Made by a program: the position numbers and the translations under genes
Shown: positions 28,479 to 38,588 of the stretch, piece after piece
How the letters are laid out: each line of letters opens with the position of its first letter
How positions within the stretch are numbered: the first letter of the stretch is position 1
Notes under the pieces: model-generated
What the model saw: the letters and a program-made list of their open reading frames with translations, nothing else
What the model was told of the DNA's origin: nothing
Database searches by the model: none
Assembly (NCBI RefSeq): GCF_001913705.1
Contig: NZ_MKQD01000033.1
Coordinates: forward strand, 1-64,000
Direction of reading: 5' to 3'
Length of the DNA: 64,000 nucleotides
Source of the DNA: Thalassotalea sp. PP2-459
Lineage (GTDB): Bacteria; Pseudomonadota; Gammaproteobacteria; Enterobacterales; Alteromonadaceae

Positions 28479-30215
28479 ATGACACAATCAATGACGATTA
28501 CACGTCGAGCTATCGTTGACGATAGCTTCCTTCCTAATGAATTACATCCAACAATCAAGCAAATTTATGCCAGTAGAGGAGTTAATCATGCTGATGAATT
28601 AACCCTCAACGTAAATAAGCTTATTGACGTAAAGCAATTGATGGGGCTTGATGCTGCCTGTTCGGTATTACACCAAGCGATAATCAGCCAAGAAACAATT
28701 GTCGTAGTTGGCGATTTTGACGCCGATGGTGCAACAAGTACAGCATTAATGATGCAGGCATTAACTTGGCTTGGCAGCAAACATCATCATTTTATTGTGC
28801 CAAATCGTTTTGAATATGGTTATGGGTTAACACCTGAAATTGTCGATATCGCCCACCAGCAAAAAGCAAAGTTATTAATCACGGTAGATAGCGGTATTAG
28901 TTGCCTTCGTGGCGTTGCGCACGCCAAATCGTTAGGCATGAAAGTGATTGTCACAGATCATCATTTACCTGGGCAAACGCTTCCCAATGCTGATGCTATC
29001 GTTAATCCAAATCAACCTGAGTGCCAGTTTCCAAGTAAGTCTTTAGCCGGTGTAGGTGTTGCTTTTTACTTTATGTTGGCAATGCGAAAGTATCTTAGAG
29101 ATATTAATTGGTTTACTGAGCAAGCGTTGGCAGAACCTAATTTAGCGCGACTTTTAGATTTAGTGGCGCTTGGTACCGTGGCTGATGTTGTTTCGTTAGA
29201 CAATAACAATCGCATTTTAGTGGAACAAGGGTTAAAAAGGATCAGAGCAGGGCATACAAGGCCAGGTATTCAAGCATTGATCGAAGTAGCGAATAAAGAT
29301 CAACGACAATTAGTCGCTAGTGATTTTGGCTTCGCGCTTGGTCCGCGTATCAATGCTGCTGGTCGACTTGATGATATGTCGTTTGGCATTCATTGTTTAT
29401 TAGCACCTGACATGATGTCAGCAAGAACAATGGCAATAGAGCTTGATGCATTAAATAAGTCTCGACGAGAAATCGAACAAGGCATGCAACAAGAAGCGGA
29501 AACTATATTACAACGCTTAGATGTTGATATTAACACCTTACCGTATGCAATATCACTATTTCACCCGCAATGGCATCAAGGTGTAATCGGTATTGTTGCA
29601 GGGCGAATAAAAGAAAAGTATTACCGACCTACCATTGTGTTTGCAGCCAATGAAGCTGGTGATGAACTTAAAGGCTCTGCACGGTCTATTGCCGGTTTAC
29701 ATATTCGTGATTTACTCGAACATATTGACAGTCAGCATCCTGGGCTTATTTTAAAATTTGGTGGTCACGCGATGGCTGCAGGGCTTAGTATTGTAAAAGC
29801 GGATTTTTCACGTTTTCAAAAACTGCTAAATCAATACGCACAACAGTGGATTGCTGCCGATAAATTACAAGGGCAATTGCTTACCGACGGAGAGCTTGCC
29901 ATTAAAGACATGACGTTACCTTTTGCGGAATTACTCAGACAAAGTGGGCCTTGGGGACAGGCGTTTCCAGAGCCTGTATTTGAAGGTGTTTTTACCCTAG
30001 AGCAGCAACGAATTGTTGGTGAAAAACATTTAAAACTGGTGTTAGCAAAAGATAAGCAAGTGTTTGATGCCATCGCGTTTAACGTTGATGTTAATCTATG
30101 GCCAAATCATGCTGCTACCTACGTTCGTGTAGCATATAAGCTAGATATAAATGAATTTAGAGGACAACGAAATGTTCAACTTTTAGTTGAACAAATACTG
30201 GTGGAACCTCGTTAA
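28479..30215 (+). CDS. recJ: Single-stranded-DNA-specific exonuclease RecJ
   Basis: RecJ degrades single-stranded DNA 5' to 3' in RecFOR recombination, mismatch repair and base-excision repair. The 578-residue protein has the DHH phosphoesterase motifs Gly-Asp-Phe-Asp-Ala-Asp-Gly-Ala-Thr (I), Val-Asp-Ser-Gly-Ile (II), Thr-Asp-His-His-Leu-Pro-Gly (III) and the later Gly-Thr-Val-Ala-Asp-Val. The DHHA1 region ends in Gly-Gly-His-Ala-Met-Ala-Ala-Gly-Leu, and an OB-like C-terminal domain follows. Length is normal. It is in the expected dsbC-recJ-prfB-lysS order. Confidence 0.96.
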   Translation: MTQSMTITRRAIVDDSFLPNELHPTIKQIYASRGVNHADELTLNVNKLIDVKQLMGLDAACSVLHQAIISQETIVVVGDFDADGATSTALMMQALTWLGSKHHHFIVPNRFEYGYGLTPEIVDIAHQQKAKLLITVDSGISCLRGVAHAKSLGMKVIVTDHHLPGQTLPNADAIVNPNQPECQFPSKSLAGVGVAFYFMLAMRKYLRDINWFTEQALAEPNLARLLDLVALGTVADVVSLDNNNRILVEQGLKRIRAGHTRPGIQALIEVANKDQRQLVASDFGFALGPRINAAGRLDDMSFGIHCLLAPDMMSARTMAIELDALNKSRREIEQGMQQEAETILQRLDVDINTLPYAISLFHPQWHQGVIGIVAGRIKEKYYRPTIVFAANEAGDELKGSARSIAGLHIRDLLEHIDSQHPGLILKFGGHAMAAGLSIVKADFSRFQKLLNQYAQQWIAADKLQGQLLTDGELAIKDMTLPFAELLRQSGPWGQAFPEPVFEGVFTLEQQRIVGEKHLKLVLAKDKQVFDAIAFNVDVNLWPNHAATYVRVAYKLDINEFRGQRNVQLLVEQILVEPR

Positions 30216-30327
30216 AAAATAAACAGATAAAACCGTCGGAAAGCGTTTATTTGCCTAATGTTTTACGCTACAATGCGCGATTGTTTTTTCGTTATCTAAA
30301 GAACCCTAATAATTTCAGAAAATGGCT

Positions 30328-31426
30328 ATGTTTGAAGTAAATCCAGTAGTAAATCAAATAAAAGAAATTCGCGAACGCACACAGATGCTTCGGGGGTACC
30401 TTTGACTATGATCTTAAAGCAGAGCGACTTGTTGAAGTTGTAAGGGAATTAGAATTACCCGATGTTTGGAACGAGCCCGAACGCGCGCAAGCGCTGGGTA
30501 AAGAACGTGCTAACCTAGAAGCCGTGGTAGAAACCATTGTTACGCTAGAAGCAGGTTGTGAAGATATTGAAGGATTAATTGAGCTAGCCGTAGAAGAAGA
30601 CGACGAAGAAACCTTTGAAGATGCGCAACAAGAAGTTGCTGTTTTAGTCGAAAACCTTGAAAAACTAGAATTTCGCCGCATGTTTTCTGGCGAACAAGAC
30701 GCCGCTGATTGTTACTTAGATATACAATCAGGATCTGGCGGCACCGAGGCACAAGACTGGGCTGAAATGCTGATGCGTATGTACTTACGTTGGGGTGAAG
30801 CTCACGGATTCAAAACCGAAGTTATCGAAGTAACGGATGGTGATGTGGCTGGTATAAAAGGCTGTACGATTAAATATACGGGTGATTATGCTTACGGATG
30901 GTTGCGCACTGAAACTGGTGTTCACCGTTTAGTGAGAAAATCACCTTTTGACTCTAGCGGTCGAAGACATACCTCATTTGCCTCAGCGTTTATTTATCCA
31001 GAAATTGATGACAATATCGACATTGATATTAACCCTGCTGATCTACGTGTTGATACCTTCAGAGCATCTGGTGCTGGTGGGCAACATGTAAACAAAACAG
31101 ACTCTGCTATTCGTATTACGCATATTCCTACTGGTGCAGTTGTGGCATGTCAAAGTGATCGCTCGCAACATAAAAACCGTGCAACAGCCATGAAGCTATT
31201 AAAAGCAAAATTGTATGAAATGGAAATTCAAAAACAAAACGAAAGTAAGCAAGAACTAGAAGATGGTAAGTCTGATATTGGCTGGGGAAGCCAAATACGC
31301 TCTTACGTACTTGATGACAGTAGAATTAAAGATTTACGAACCGGTGTTGAGAACCGCAATACACAAGCTGTACTCGATGGCGATTTAGATAAATTTATTG
31401 AGGCAAGCCTTAAATCGGGTTTGTAG
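30328..31426 (+). CDS. prfB: Peptide chain release factor 2, expressed through a programmed +1 frameshift
   Basis: RF2 ends translation at UGA and UAA codons. The first 25 codons (from ATG 30328, Met-Phe-Glu-Val-Asn-Pro) run to an in-frame TGA at 30403. The remaining frame resumes at GAC 30404 (Asp-Tyr-Asp-Leu) and continues to 31426, giving about 366 residues. Release-factor marks are the stop-codon-reading Ser-Pro-Phe and the peptidyl-hydrolysis motif Gly-Ala-Gly-Gly-Gln. The frame break is the normal autoregulatory design of this gene, not a mutation. An in-frame ATG at 30322 (Met-Ala-Met-Phe) is an alternative start. lysS follows, as in E. coli. Confidence 0.95.
30392..30406 (+). promoter_or_regulatory. 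prfB programmed +1 frameshift site
   Basis: The slippery codon and stop CTT-TGA-C lie at 30400-30406. An internal Shine-Dalgarno-like GGGGG at 30392-30396 is placed three bases before the CTT, the spacing used by the classic E. coli site. When RF2 is scarce the TGA is read slowly and the ribosome slips +1. The base just before the G run is C rather than the A of E. coli. Confidence 0.95.
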
Positions 31427-31485
31427 TACATAAAAACATGCCCAATGTTTTATTGGGGAAGCATAAGTAACACTTGAGAATTCAA

Positions 31486-33039
31486 ATGACAGAGCAAATT
31501 CAAGACGAAAATAAATTGATTGCCGAGCGTCGCGGCAAATTAGCGCAAATTCGAGAAAACTGTTCGGCCAATGGTCACCCAAACAAGTTTGATCGAAAAC
31601 ACTATGCAGCTGATTTACAAGCTGCACATGGCGAGAAAGATAAAGAAACGCTTGAATCTGAAACTGACGTTTATAGTATTGCTGGCCGTGTAATGGCGAA
31701 GCGTGGTCCATTTTTGGTGCTTCAAGATATGTCAGGTCGCGTGCAAGCTTATGCCGATAAAAATGTACAAAAAGATATTAAAGCGCGTTGGGGCTTGTTA
31801 GATATTGGTGACATTATTGGTGTAACGGGTACCTTGCATAAATCAGGCAAAGGTGATTTATACGTTAATATGAATGAATATCAGTTATTAACTAAATCAT
31901 TGCGGCCGTTACCTGAAAAATTTCATGGCTTACAAGATACAGAAACAAAATATCGTCAACGTTACGTTGATTTGATCATCAATGAAGAAACACGCAATAC
32001 CTTCAAAGTTCGTTCGAAAGTTGTTGAAGGTATACGTCGCTTTTTAGCCGAGCGTGACTTTATGGAAGTTGAAACGCCAATGCTACAAACCATACCTGGT
32101 GGTGCAACGGCAAAACCATTTGTTACCCATCATAACGCGTTAGACGTTGAAATGTTTATGCGTATCGCGCCAGAGTTATATTTGAAGCGTTTAGTTGTCG
32201 GTGGTTTTGAGCGTGTATTCGAAATTAACCGTAACTTTAGAAATGAAGGCTTATCAACGCGTCATAACCCAGAATTTACCATGATTGAATTCTATCAAGC
32301 GTATGCTGATTATAATGACTTGATGGATTTAACCGAAGAAATGCTTCGTACCGTTGCTGAAGAGGTATTAGGCACAAGCATGATCCGTAATACGGTGAAG
32401 AACGCTGATGGTGAAGTGGTTGAAGAAAAGTTTTATGACTTTGGTAAACCATTCGCTCGTTTATCAATGGTTGACGCCATTCTAAAATATGCACCGGAAG
32501 GCTTAGTTACTTCTGAAGATGAAGCGGCATTGCGTGACCCTAAAAATAACGTTGAAACGATAAAAGCGTTAGCGAAAAAGGCGCATGTGAAAGAAGGTGA
32601 AGCGGCAAAAGTTTGGGGGCCAGGTAAATATATCTGTGAGATCTTCGAAGAATTAGCTGAACATCAGCTTGATCAACCCACGTTTATCACAGAATACCCT
32701 TGGGAAGTGTCACCGTTAGCACGTCGCAATGACGAGAATTCCTTCATTACGGATCGCTTCGAGTTTTTCGTTGGTGGTCGAGAACTTGCTAATGGCTTTT
32801 CAGAGTTAAATGATGCAGAAGATCAAGCAGAGCGTTTTCGTAAGCAAGTAGAAGAAAAAGACGCTGGCGATGACGAAGCAATGCATTTTGACGATGACTA
32901 TATTCGTGCTTTAGAGCATGGTATGCCGCCAACAGCCGGTGAAGGTATTGGCATCGATCGATTAGTGATGTTATTTACAGATTCTCCAACGATTAAAGAC
33001 GTTATTTTATTTCCGCATATGAGACCAGTTGCTGAGTAA
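31486..33039 (+). CDS. lysS: Lysyl-tRNA synthetase, class II
   Basis: LysRS charges tRNA-Lys. The 517-residue protein has an N-terminal OB-fold anticodon-binding domain (~60-165) and a class II catalytic domain with motif 1 around Phe-Met-Glu-Val-Glu-Thr-Pro-Met, motif 2 [10 protein letters not shown], and motif 3 Gly-Ile-Gly-Ile-Asp-Arg-Leu-Val-Met. I start at ATG 31486 (Met-Thr-Glu-Gln); a TTG four codons upstream is possible. It follows prfB after 59 nt and ends before a strong terminator. Confidence 0.96.
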   Translation: MTEQIQDENKLIAERRGKLAQIRENCSANGHPNKFDRKHYAADLQAAHGEKDKETLESETDVYSIAGRVMAKRGPFLVLQDMSGRVQAYADKNVQKDIKARWGLLDIGDIIGVTGTLHKSGKGDLYVNMNEYQLLTKSLRPLPEKFHGLQDTETKYRQRYVDLIINEETRNTFKVRSKVVEGIRRFLAERDFMEVETPMLQTIPGGATAKPFVTHHNALDVEMFMRIAPELYLKRLVVGGFERVFEINRNFRNEGLSTRHNPEFTMIEFYQAYADYNDLMDLTEEMLRTVAEEVLGTSMIRNTVKNADGEVVEEKFYDFGKPFARLSMVDAILKYAPEGLVTSEDEAALRDPKNNVETIKALAKKAHVKEGEAAKVWGPGKYICEIFEELAEHQLDQPTFITEYPWEVSPLARRNDENSFITDRFEFFVGGRELANGFSELNDAEDQAERFRKQVEEKDAGDDEAMHFDDDYIRALEHGMPPTAGEGIGIDRLVMLFTDSPTIKDVILFPHMRPVAE

Positions 33040-33056
33040 AAATAACGTTCATATTG

Positions 33057-33087
33057 AAAAAGGCAATCGATTGATTGCCTTTTTTTG
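33057..33087 (+). terminator. Terminator after lysS
   Basis: A 12-bp stem (33057-33068 with 33073-33084) with a 4-nt loop leads into seven T residues. It ends the dsbC-recJ-prfB-lysS unit; the next gene is convergent. Confidence 0.88.
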
Positions 33088-33110
33088 TGGATATCAACAG
33101 GATGTGTCCG

Positions 33111-34340
33111 CTAACTAGGAAGGTCTGTCACCCCCCAAATAAAAGCGATTAAAAAGGCGATAGTTAATAACAGTATATAAATTATTCCTATGACTCCATA
33201 CTTGAGCAGCGTGAAAAAATGACCTTGTTGATACACACGCACTTGCATGAGGTATAAGTAAACTGGTATCCAAATGATGCCGAGGGTAATAATAAATTGT
33301 AAGCCATCAACCATAATGCCGCTTGAAGGTGGCAGCATATCTTGAAGCAAAGATATTAATTCAATTAATAACACGGCTAAAAAGATAAAACTGTGGCTGT
33401 GTAAAGCAACGGTCAGGTGTTCTAAATAAAGTCTTTTTGAAAACATATACATTATTTTCAATAACACGGCAAAAATAGGTAGTAACACAAACATTAGTTG
33501 CGGCAATTTATCTAACGCTTGCTCAAATAGTTGCTCTAAAGATGAGTTTTGTACCTTTTTCTCAATGGTGTTGGTTGCTTGTTCAAGTTTTTTATTTGCA
33601 CTCGGGGTTAACCAATTAAACGTAAAAGTACCATCGGGATTATTGCTAAATTGCACACCACCTGTGTTGTTTGGCTCAGCCTTTCCTGCGAGAACATTCT
33701 GCCATTTAGCGACAAGCTTTTGATATTGTTCTTGCTCCTCAACGGTTAATTTCTTTGCTGTGGTTTGTTTTTTTTCCGCTTCAACTAGTTTTTGTATTAA
33801 TAGGTATAAATTACGATTATTAATGGTGTCCTTTTCTTTTATATCAGCAAGTTTACTTTCTAAAGAGGCTAATAACGTTAGCTTATCAGAAATGTTTACT
33901 GTGGCTTCTTGTGCTTTATAAATTGCCTCAATTTTACTAATTTCCTTTGATAAACTTTCAATTTCCTTAGTATGTTCTGATTGTAAATCTGCGGAAGCAA
34001 AAAACTTTAAAGAGATAAAAAAGATAATACTGATAAACAAATAAAGTCTAAGCGGGGGAATATAATGTACCCTATGACCTGCAAAGTATTGATTAGTTAA
34101 AAAGCCAGGGCGAAATAACAAGGGCAATAATGTTCGATTAGCGCGTGAATCAAAGCTAAATATATCGTCTAGAATATGTAGAATGACCGTCCAAAAATAT
34201 GTCAATGTTGATTCAGCCTCTTGCCCACATTGTGAACAATAAGGCCCGTTTATTGGCGCATGACAGTTATCACATTCTTTGATGTGTGGTTGAGCGGATG
34301 CCTCAGGAGGACTTCTTTGAAGCTGCTGTTCGTGATCCAT
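33111..34340 (-). CDS. DUF3667-type zinc-ribbon membrane protein
   Basis: This 409-residue protein starts with a zinc ribbon (Cys-Asp-Asn-Cys ... Cys-Ser-Gln-Cys, residues ~23-40), followed by the DUF3667 block Leu-Arg-Pro-Gly-Phe-type (here Leu-Phe-Arg-Pro-Gly-Phe-Leu-Thr-Asn-Gln-Tyr). A first membrane helix lies near 100-115, then a long charged coiled-coil region (~120-260), and four hydrophobic helices at the C-terminus (~285-405). The family is uncharacterised. It stands alone and converges with lysS; I cannot assign a function. Confidence 0.82.
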   Translation of the reverse strand: MDHEQQLQRSPPEASAQPHIKECDNCHAPINGPYCSQCGQEAESTLTYFWTVILHILDDIFSFDSRANRTLLPLLFRPGFLTNQYFAGHRVHYIPPLRLYLFISIIFFISLKFFASADLQSEHTKEIESLSKEISKIEAIYKAQEATVNISDKLTLLASLESKLADIKEKDTINNRNLYLLIQKLVEAEKKQTTAKKLTVEEQEQYQKLVAKWQNVLAGKAEPNNTGGVQFSNNPDGTFTFNWLTPSANKKLEQATNTIEKKVQNSSLEQLFEQALDKLPQLMFVLLPIFAVLLKIMYMFSKRLYLEHLTVALHSHSFIFLAVLLIELISLLQDMLPPSSGIMVDGLQFIITLGIIWIPVYLYLMQVRVYQQGHFFTLLKYGVIGIIYILLLTIAFLIAFIWGVTDLPS

Positions 34341-34515
34341 AATAATAAAAACACATTAAAAAAGTTAATATTATCAGTTCATTGTTAGCGGCAGTAGCAA
34401 TTTTTTAAAGATATTGTCATGAATTCGTATCTTTTACGTGATGAATGCAAAATGTTCTGTTAAATTTAGTCTATTGAGAATTTCTCACAAAAAAGCCAAC
34501 AGTAGGAGAATTATA

Positions 34516-35064
34516 ATGGCGTTTGAAGTGACCTTTGAATTATCAGATTCAGATCTAGACCATTTTCGTGATGTAATGAAGAAAGCTCAACAAGGAGCAA
34601 AAATATTATCACAAGCGAGTATTTTAGATAATGCGCGTAAATTAAGCGAAGATGTAAAAGGTGGTGTTCCTGCTTTTGTTAGTGAGCGTATTAAAAAATT
34701 AGAAACGCTAGTCGCGATGATTGAAGATAGTGAATGGCAAATACCAGAAGAAGAAAAAAACGACGTACTTACAGCACTTGCTTATTTTAGTGATCCTGAA
34801 GATCTCGTGCCTGATCATATTCCAGCATTAGGCTTTTTAGATGATGCCATCATGATTGAACTCGTGGCCGAAGAACTAAAAGATGATATTGAAGCGTTTG
34901 AAGAGTTCTGTGCTTATCGTGAAAGAGAGCAAGCACGCTCTGGTGACGCACCAATTACTACCGAAGATTGGTTAGATGCAAAACGACGTGAACTTCATAG
35001 CCGTATGCGTAACCGTAGGTCTACACGCCGAGGTGGCCGCTCATCATTCCGTTCGATTTTCTAA
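34516..35064 (+). CDS. YkvA/DUF1232 family protein
   Basis: This 182-residue protein contains a DUF1232 (YkvA) segment around residues 85-125, recognisable by Tyr-Phe-Ser-Asp-Pro-Glu-Asp-Leu-Val-Pro-Asp-His-Ile-Pro-Ala-Leu-Gly-Phe-Leu-Asp-Asp-Ala. An acidic helical N-terminus and a very basic Arg-rich tail (Arg-Arg-Ser-Thr-Arg-Arg-Gly-Gly-Arg) flank it. The tail could bind nucleic acid or membrane; the function is unknown. I chose ATG 34516 because TAGGAG lies 7 nt upstream, although the frame stays open back to 34438. It has its own terminator. Confidence 0.85.
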   Translation: MAFEVTFELSDSDLDHFRDVMKKAQQGAKILSQASILDNARKLSEDVKGGVPAFVSERIKKLETLVAMIEDSEWQIPEEEKNDVLTALAYFSDPEDLVPDHIPALGFLDDAIMIELVAEELKDDIEAFEEFCAYREREQARSGDAPITTEDWLDAKRRELHSRMRNRRSTRRGGRSSFRSIF

Positions 35065-35088
35065 TCGACACCAGTTAACAGAATAAAC

Positions 35089-35122
35089 AAAAGCACTAAT
35101 CGTATTCCCGTTAGTGCTTTTT
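35089..35122 (+). terminator. Terminator after the YkvA-family gene
   Basis: An 11-bp perfect stem (35089-35099 with 35111-35121) with an 11-nt loop ends in a short T run. It lies 25 nt after the stop codon. Confidence 0.78.
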
Positions 35123-35249
35123 AATGAAAAAACGATAATTATTCAAATATATTTCGTTAGATTGGTCTGATACTGTATGAAAAATACTTAGATGAAGTTC
35201 TCTAAAAGCTAAAGCGAACAGGCGTTATCTAGTAACCTCTGATAGCTTC

Positions 35250-36638
35250 TTATTGCCCTATTTTATGCTGTAGGGATGCTTCAATGCTATCTGTGCTGTA
35301 TCCAACACCTTGTTTAAATACAGTTTTAATATTATTGATCACATTTGGGTTTTTCTTTAAGCTTCCTGTTAAAATTAAAAAGTCTGCACGTTTTCCCTCT
35401 TTAATTAAACCGATATCATTCCTTTTTAGGATCCTAGCACCATTGTATGTCATCACTTGTATCGCTTGTTCTGTGCTGAATCCGGCTTCCAGAAAAAGTT
35501 TAAAGTTACGTTGATCGCCATAACCTGGTAATAAGAATCGTCCAGCATCTACTCCAGCACCAAGCAGTCCACCCATGTTGTAGAATTGGTAATCAAATGC
35601 CATAATTCGTTTAAGTCTTTGCTCTCGTTGATGGTCGCTTTTGCCTTTATGCTGCTGTGAACTTTGATAGCGTTGTTTCATTTGTTCTGACATGAGTAGA
35701 ATACTCCGTTGGTCAGCTTGCGAACGGTGCGAAATAGATGATTCGAAAATAGACAAGGTGGACGTTAAAAATACATTATTAGAGATCATTAACTGTTGTA
35801 GAGCTTTAACTTTGGGACTAGCAACATCAATAATATCTATGTATTCACGGCCGCCATTACATTGTCCAAATGTTTTATTCGTTCTAAAATCACTCGCGCT
35901 GTTGAGGCCGTGCTGTATCCCATCAATGCCCATGTTGATAGCTTCTGCAAAGGTTATCGAGCAAAGATGACCAGTCACGAAGAGTTTTAATTTATGTGCT
36001 TCAGTGATTATCGTTTGTAACTGAGTAGGCTCTATATGTCTATAGACTTTAATCCATTTTACGCCTTTGTCTTTCCAGTATTTTAAAGTTTTAGCAATAT
36101 CTTTAGCTTTATTTACTTGTTGCATATTATTGTTACCATCAGAGCCGGTAAAATAAGGGCCACTAGCAATAATTTCGGGTCCAAGTTTTTGACCTAAGGC
36201 TATGTCATTCGCTAGAGCAATTTCTTTCTCTGGAAACGCGGAGCCTACTGTTTGAATACTTGTGACACCTGCGGCTAAATATAGCTTAGCTATATTATCG
36301 CCATTATATTTATGACCAGAAATATGCAAGTGGTTATGAACGCCAATAAATCCAGGTATCACGGTGTGATTTTTTACGTTAACGAGTTCGTAGCCAGAGG
36401 GAATGTTTAATTTGCTAGTGTCGCCTATTTTTACTATGCGATCATTCACAACGAGAATAGTTTGATCGTACTTTACCTTCTCACCTGTACCATCTATTAG
36501 CTGCACATTGATAAAAGCTCTTGCACCTTTGTGGTAAGTAATAACATGTTGGGAAGCTTCACTATTAGCGACAACAAATAGGCTATTAAGAAGTAAACCT
36601 CCTAGCAATAATAATGCAACTGCATATGAAGCTTTCAA
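35250..36638 (-). CDS. Secreted amidohydrolase (imidazolonepropionase-like metal hydrolase)
   Basis: This 462-residue TIM-barrel metallohydrolase of the amidohydrolase superfamily has a signal peptide (~1-28), so it probably acts in the periplasm. The first metal motif is His-Asn-His-Leu-His in Val-Ile-Pro-Gly-Phe-Ile-Gly-Val-His-Asn-His. Further ligands are likely in Gly-His-Leu-Cys-Ser, Gly-Ile-Gln-His-Gly and Gly-Val-Asp-Ala-Gly. The barrel is flanked by the usual composite beta-sandwich at both ends, ending in Lys-Arg-Ala-Asp-Phe-Leu-Ile-Leu. Relatives cleave cyclic amides, dipeptides or carbamates; the substrate here is unknown. Its ATG overlaps the deacetylase stop by 4 nt, so the two are translationally coupled. 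Confidence 0.86.
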   Translation of the reverse strand: MKASYAVALLLLGGLLLNSLFVVANSEASQHVITYHKGARAFINVQLIDGTGEKVKYDQTILVVNDRIVKIGDTSKLNIPSGYELVNVKNHTVIPGFIGVHNHLHISGHKYNGDNIAKLYLAAGVTSIQTVGSAFPEKEIALANDIALGQKLGPEIIASGPYFTGSDGNNNMQQVNKAKDIAKTLKYWKDKGVKWIKVYRHIEPTQLQTIITEAHKLKLFVTGHLCSITFAEAINMGIDGIQHGLNSASDFRTNKTFGQCNGGREYIDIIDVASPKVKALQQLMISNNVFLTSTLSIFESSISHRSQADQRSILLMSEQMKQRYQSSQQHKGKSDHQREQRLKRIMAFDYQFYNMGGLLGAGVDAGRFLLPGYGDQRNFKLFLEAGFSTEQAIQVMTYNGARILKRNDIGLIKEGKRADFLILTGSLKKNPNVINNIKTVFKQGVGYSTDSIEASLQHKIGQ

Positions 36639-37543
36639 TGTAAAATTACCTGTTGTTTGAACTTTTCTTCAAGGTAGTTCTCATTCAGGCTATGATGCCA
36701 TAAATTTTTATTTTGCCCGTTATCTTTTGCGATTTCACCGATTCGACCTGGGTTGAACTTGAATATATTTTCTGTTTTATAGTTAGCAATTTCGTCAGTA
36801 TATGCTTCATCCACAGATATAATTTTCCATTCCAGCCTTCTAAGTTCATCTACTAGTCCGCCGATAAAAAGGGCAGAGATATCCATTTCATGCAGTAATA
36901 ATACGTGCTTTGGTGAGCGGCCTAAGTGCTTAATTGCCATGTCATCATAGTAGGTTATGCTTTCTATTAGTTGCTCCACATAAAATTTTTCCATGCGTTG
37001 CATATCAATCTTTATACCTTGTTTGACCGCCTGCTGAAATAAGCTTTCAATATACCAATCGTAATTGTTCAACGAAACATAAGCATTTTTGTAACGGTAT
37101 TTAGTTAATAATTGTCGCATTCCATTGCGTTTTTCTAAGTTGTCTCCTTCTCTCAGATATGGAAACCTGAACCAAGAACGGAAGTTATCATATGAGTGGA
37201 GTTTGGTGTGAGCTTGTAAAAAGTCATCACCGTAATCATTTAGATTTGATTGGTTGATGTTAGGGTGACTATCCGTATGGTTTGCTATGATATGTCCTGC
37301 ACTCGCATAACGTCTTAATCGTGCAGTTCCTTCTGCATCTAACCTGTTAGACACGGAAAAAAAAGCGACTTGCGGTACATTGTGCTTGGCCAATTGTTTA
37401 ATCAATAATTGCGATCTGGTTTTACCATCTAAATAACCATTTGCATGTCTTGGTGAGTCATCAAAAGTAATCGCTAATTCTTTAGCAAAAATGCTTGGAA
37501 AGTACAGAAAACAAAAAACAGTACATAGGGCTTTATAATTCAT
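36635..37543 (-). CDS. Secreted polysaccharide-deacetylase-family (NodB-fold) protein
   Basis: This 302-residue carbohydrate esterase family 4-type protein has a signal peptide (~1-21). The NodB motifs are visible: Ile-Thr-Phe-Asp-Asp-Ser-Pro with the catalytic and metal aspartates (~25-31), and His-Thr-Asp-Ser-His-Pro with two metal histidines (~90-95). The arginine-containing motif reads Trp-Phe-Arg-Phe-Pro-Tyr-Leu-Arg-Glu-Gly. A C-terminal Leu-Leu-Leu-His-Glu-Met-Asp contributes the last histidine. Such enzymes remove N-acetyl or other acyl groups from glycans. It is the first gene of a two-gene operon with the secreted amidohydrolase, which suggests one periplasmic breakdown path. Confidence 0.87.
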   Translation of the reverse strand: MNYKALCTVFCFLYFPSIFAKELAITFDDSPRHANGYLDGKTRSQLLIKQLAKHNVPQVAFFSVSNRLDAEGTARLRRYASAGHIIANHTDSHPNINQSNLNDYGDDFLQAHTKLHSYDNFRSWFRFPYLREGDNLEKRNGMRQLLTKYRYKNAYVSLNNYDWYIESLFQQAVKQGIKIDMQRMEKFYVEQLIESITYYDDMAIKHLGRSPKHVLLLHEMDISALFIGGLVDELRRLEWKIISVDEAYTDEIANYKTENIFKFNPGRIGEIAKDNGQNKNLWHHSLNENYLEEKFKQQVILH

Positions 37544-38588
37544 GAATATTCTTTATTCGAGTTTTTCTTTAGCCTATCAAAAATTACACGATCGTCACAT
37601 AGCTCTAGTTAATTTTCAATTTTTTGAAAGTGAAGTTGGATGTAACGGTCAAAGTCGGTTGAGGTCTATGGTAAATCTCATCCATCTGCGTTAAATGATG
37701 ACAGCATATTCTAACCCAGCCAAGGAGGTTGCATTTGCATTACCCTTTTTATAATTTGAATTAGTAATAAATTACTTTGGTATCCACTAACAAATAACCA
37801 TAATTCACACTAGTGCGTTAAATATAATCACATTTCACGCTCCGTAATTGTTTTTCACGCACAATATAGTTTGTAATCATAATTCATGAAGTGGTGCTTT
37901 ATATAATTATTTTTCATGGTAAATCATCATTTTTAGGTGGGAAATATGGTATTAGCTAAACGCGCAAAGTTCTTTGATTAACGACATCAAAGCCTATTTT
38001 GCCAGTATTCACAGCGGCCAGAGAGTAACTTACATCCAGCGAACTACCAGTCAGAGACTTTATTCTAAACCGAACATAATAAGAGTGATTTGAGCTGGTC
38101 CAGCGGTGAAATGGGGACTTGACGGTAAATGAGTGAGGGAATTTCAGGTATGATACTTAACCAGAGGAGCAAAAAGGTGGTTTATACTTCCTATATCCTT
38201 AATAAGAAATAATCAATTTTTACACCCGCCTTCCACGTGCCTATGTATGATCACTATTATCGTTACTGGCTGCTCACAATACGTGGGTCAGATAAAGTCG
38301 GTTTTTGTGTTTGAGCAAAGGTTTTTTCATCAGGTGATATATGCTTGAACTATAAATGAGACAGTACGTCCATCACCCAGTAAGAAAGGAAATAACCGCG
38401 ACATCGCACCGACTCGCTTACCTCGCTATTTGCTCACCACTGCCAAAGACTTTACCCTTGATTGATTATCCAATATCGGACAAGCCGATAAATTAGTTAA
38501 GCTGCATCAAATATAAATTAATGTTTGACACCTAAAATTACCTTATTGTAACCTTAGGGTGTCATAAAGGTCGAAAAAGGTGTCGAAT
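37544..38588 (+). other. About 1 kb without an intact gene, possibly decayed DNA
   Basis: No open frame of useful length, ribosome-binding site or RNA gene is visible on either strand. Short coding-like bits occur: a 12-codon frame after ATG 37947 that hits a stop, and adjoining open stretches in two other frames up to about 38100, as if a gene had collected frameshifts. I could not name a parent gene. The right end holds the promoter of the membrane-protein/XRE pair. Confidence 0.45.

Noticed and set aside
30328-30405. prfB as a pseudogene because of the in-frame TGA
   Set aside because: The stop, slippery codon and internal ribosome-binding-like sequence match the known autoregulatory design.
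30524-31426. A release factor 2 starting at ATG 30524 (300 residues)
   Set aside because: The homologous N-terminus lies upstream, joined by the programmed frameshift at 30400-30406; the shorter frame would lack the first domain.
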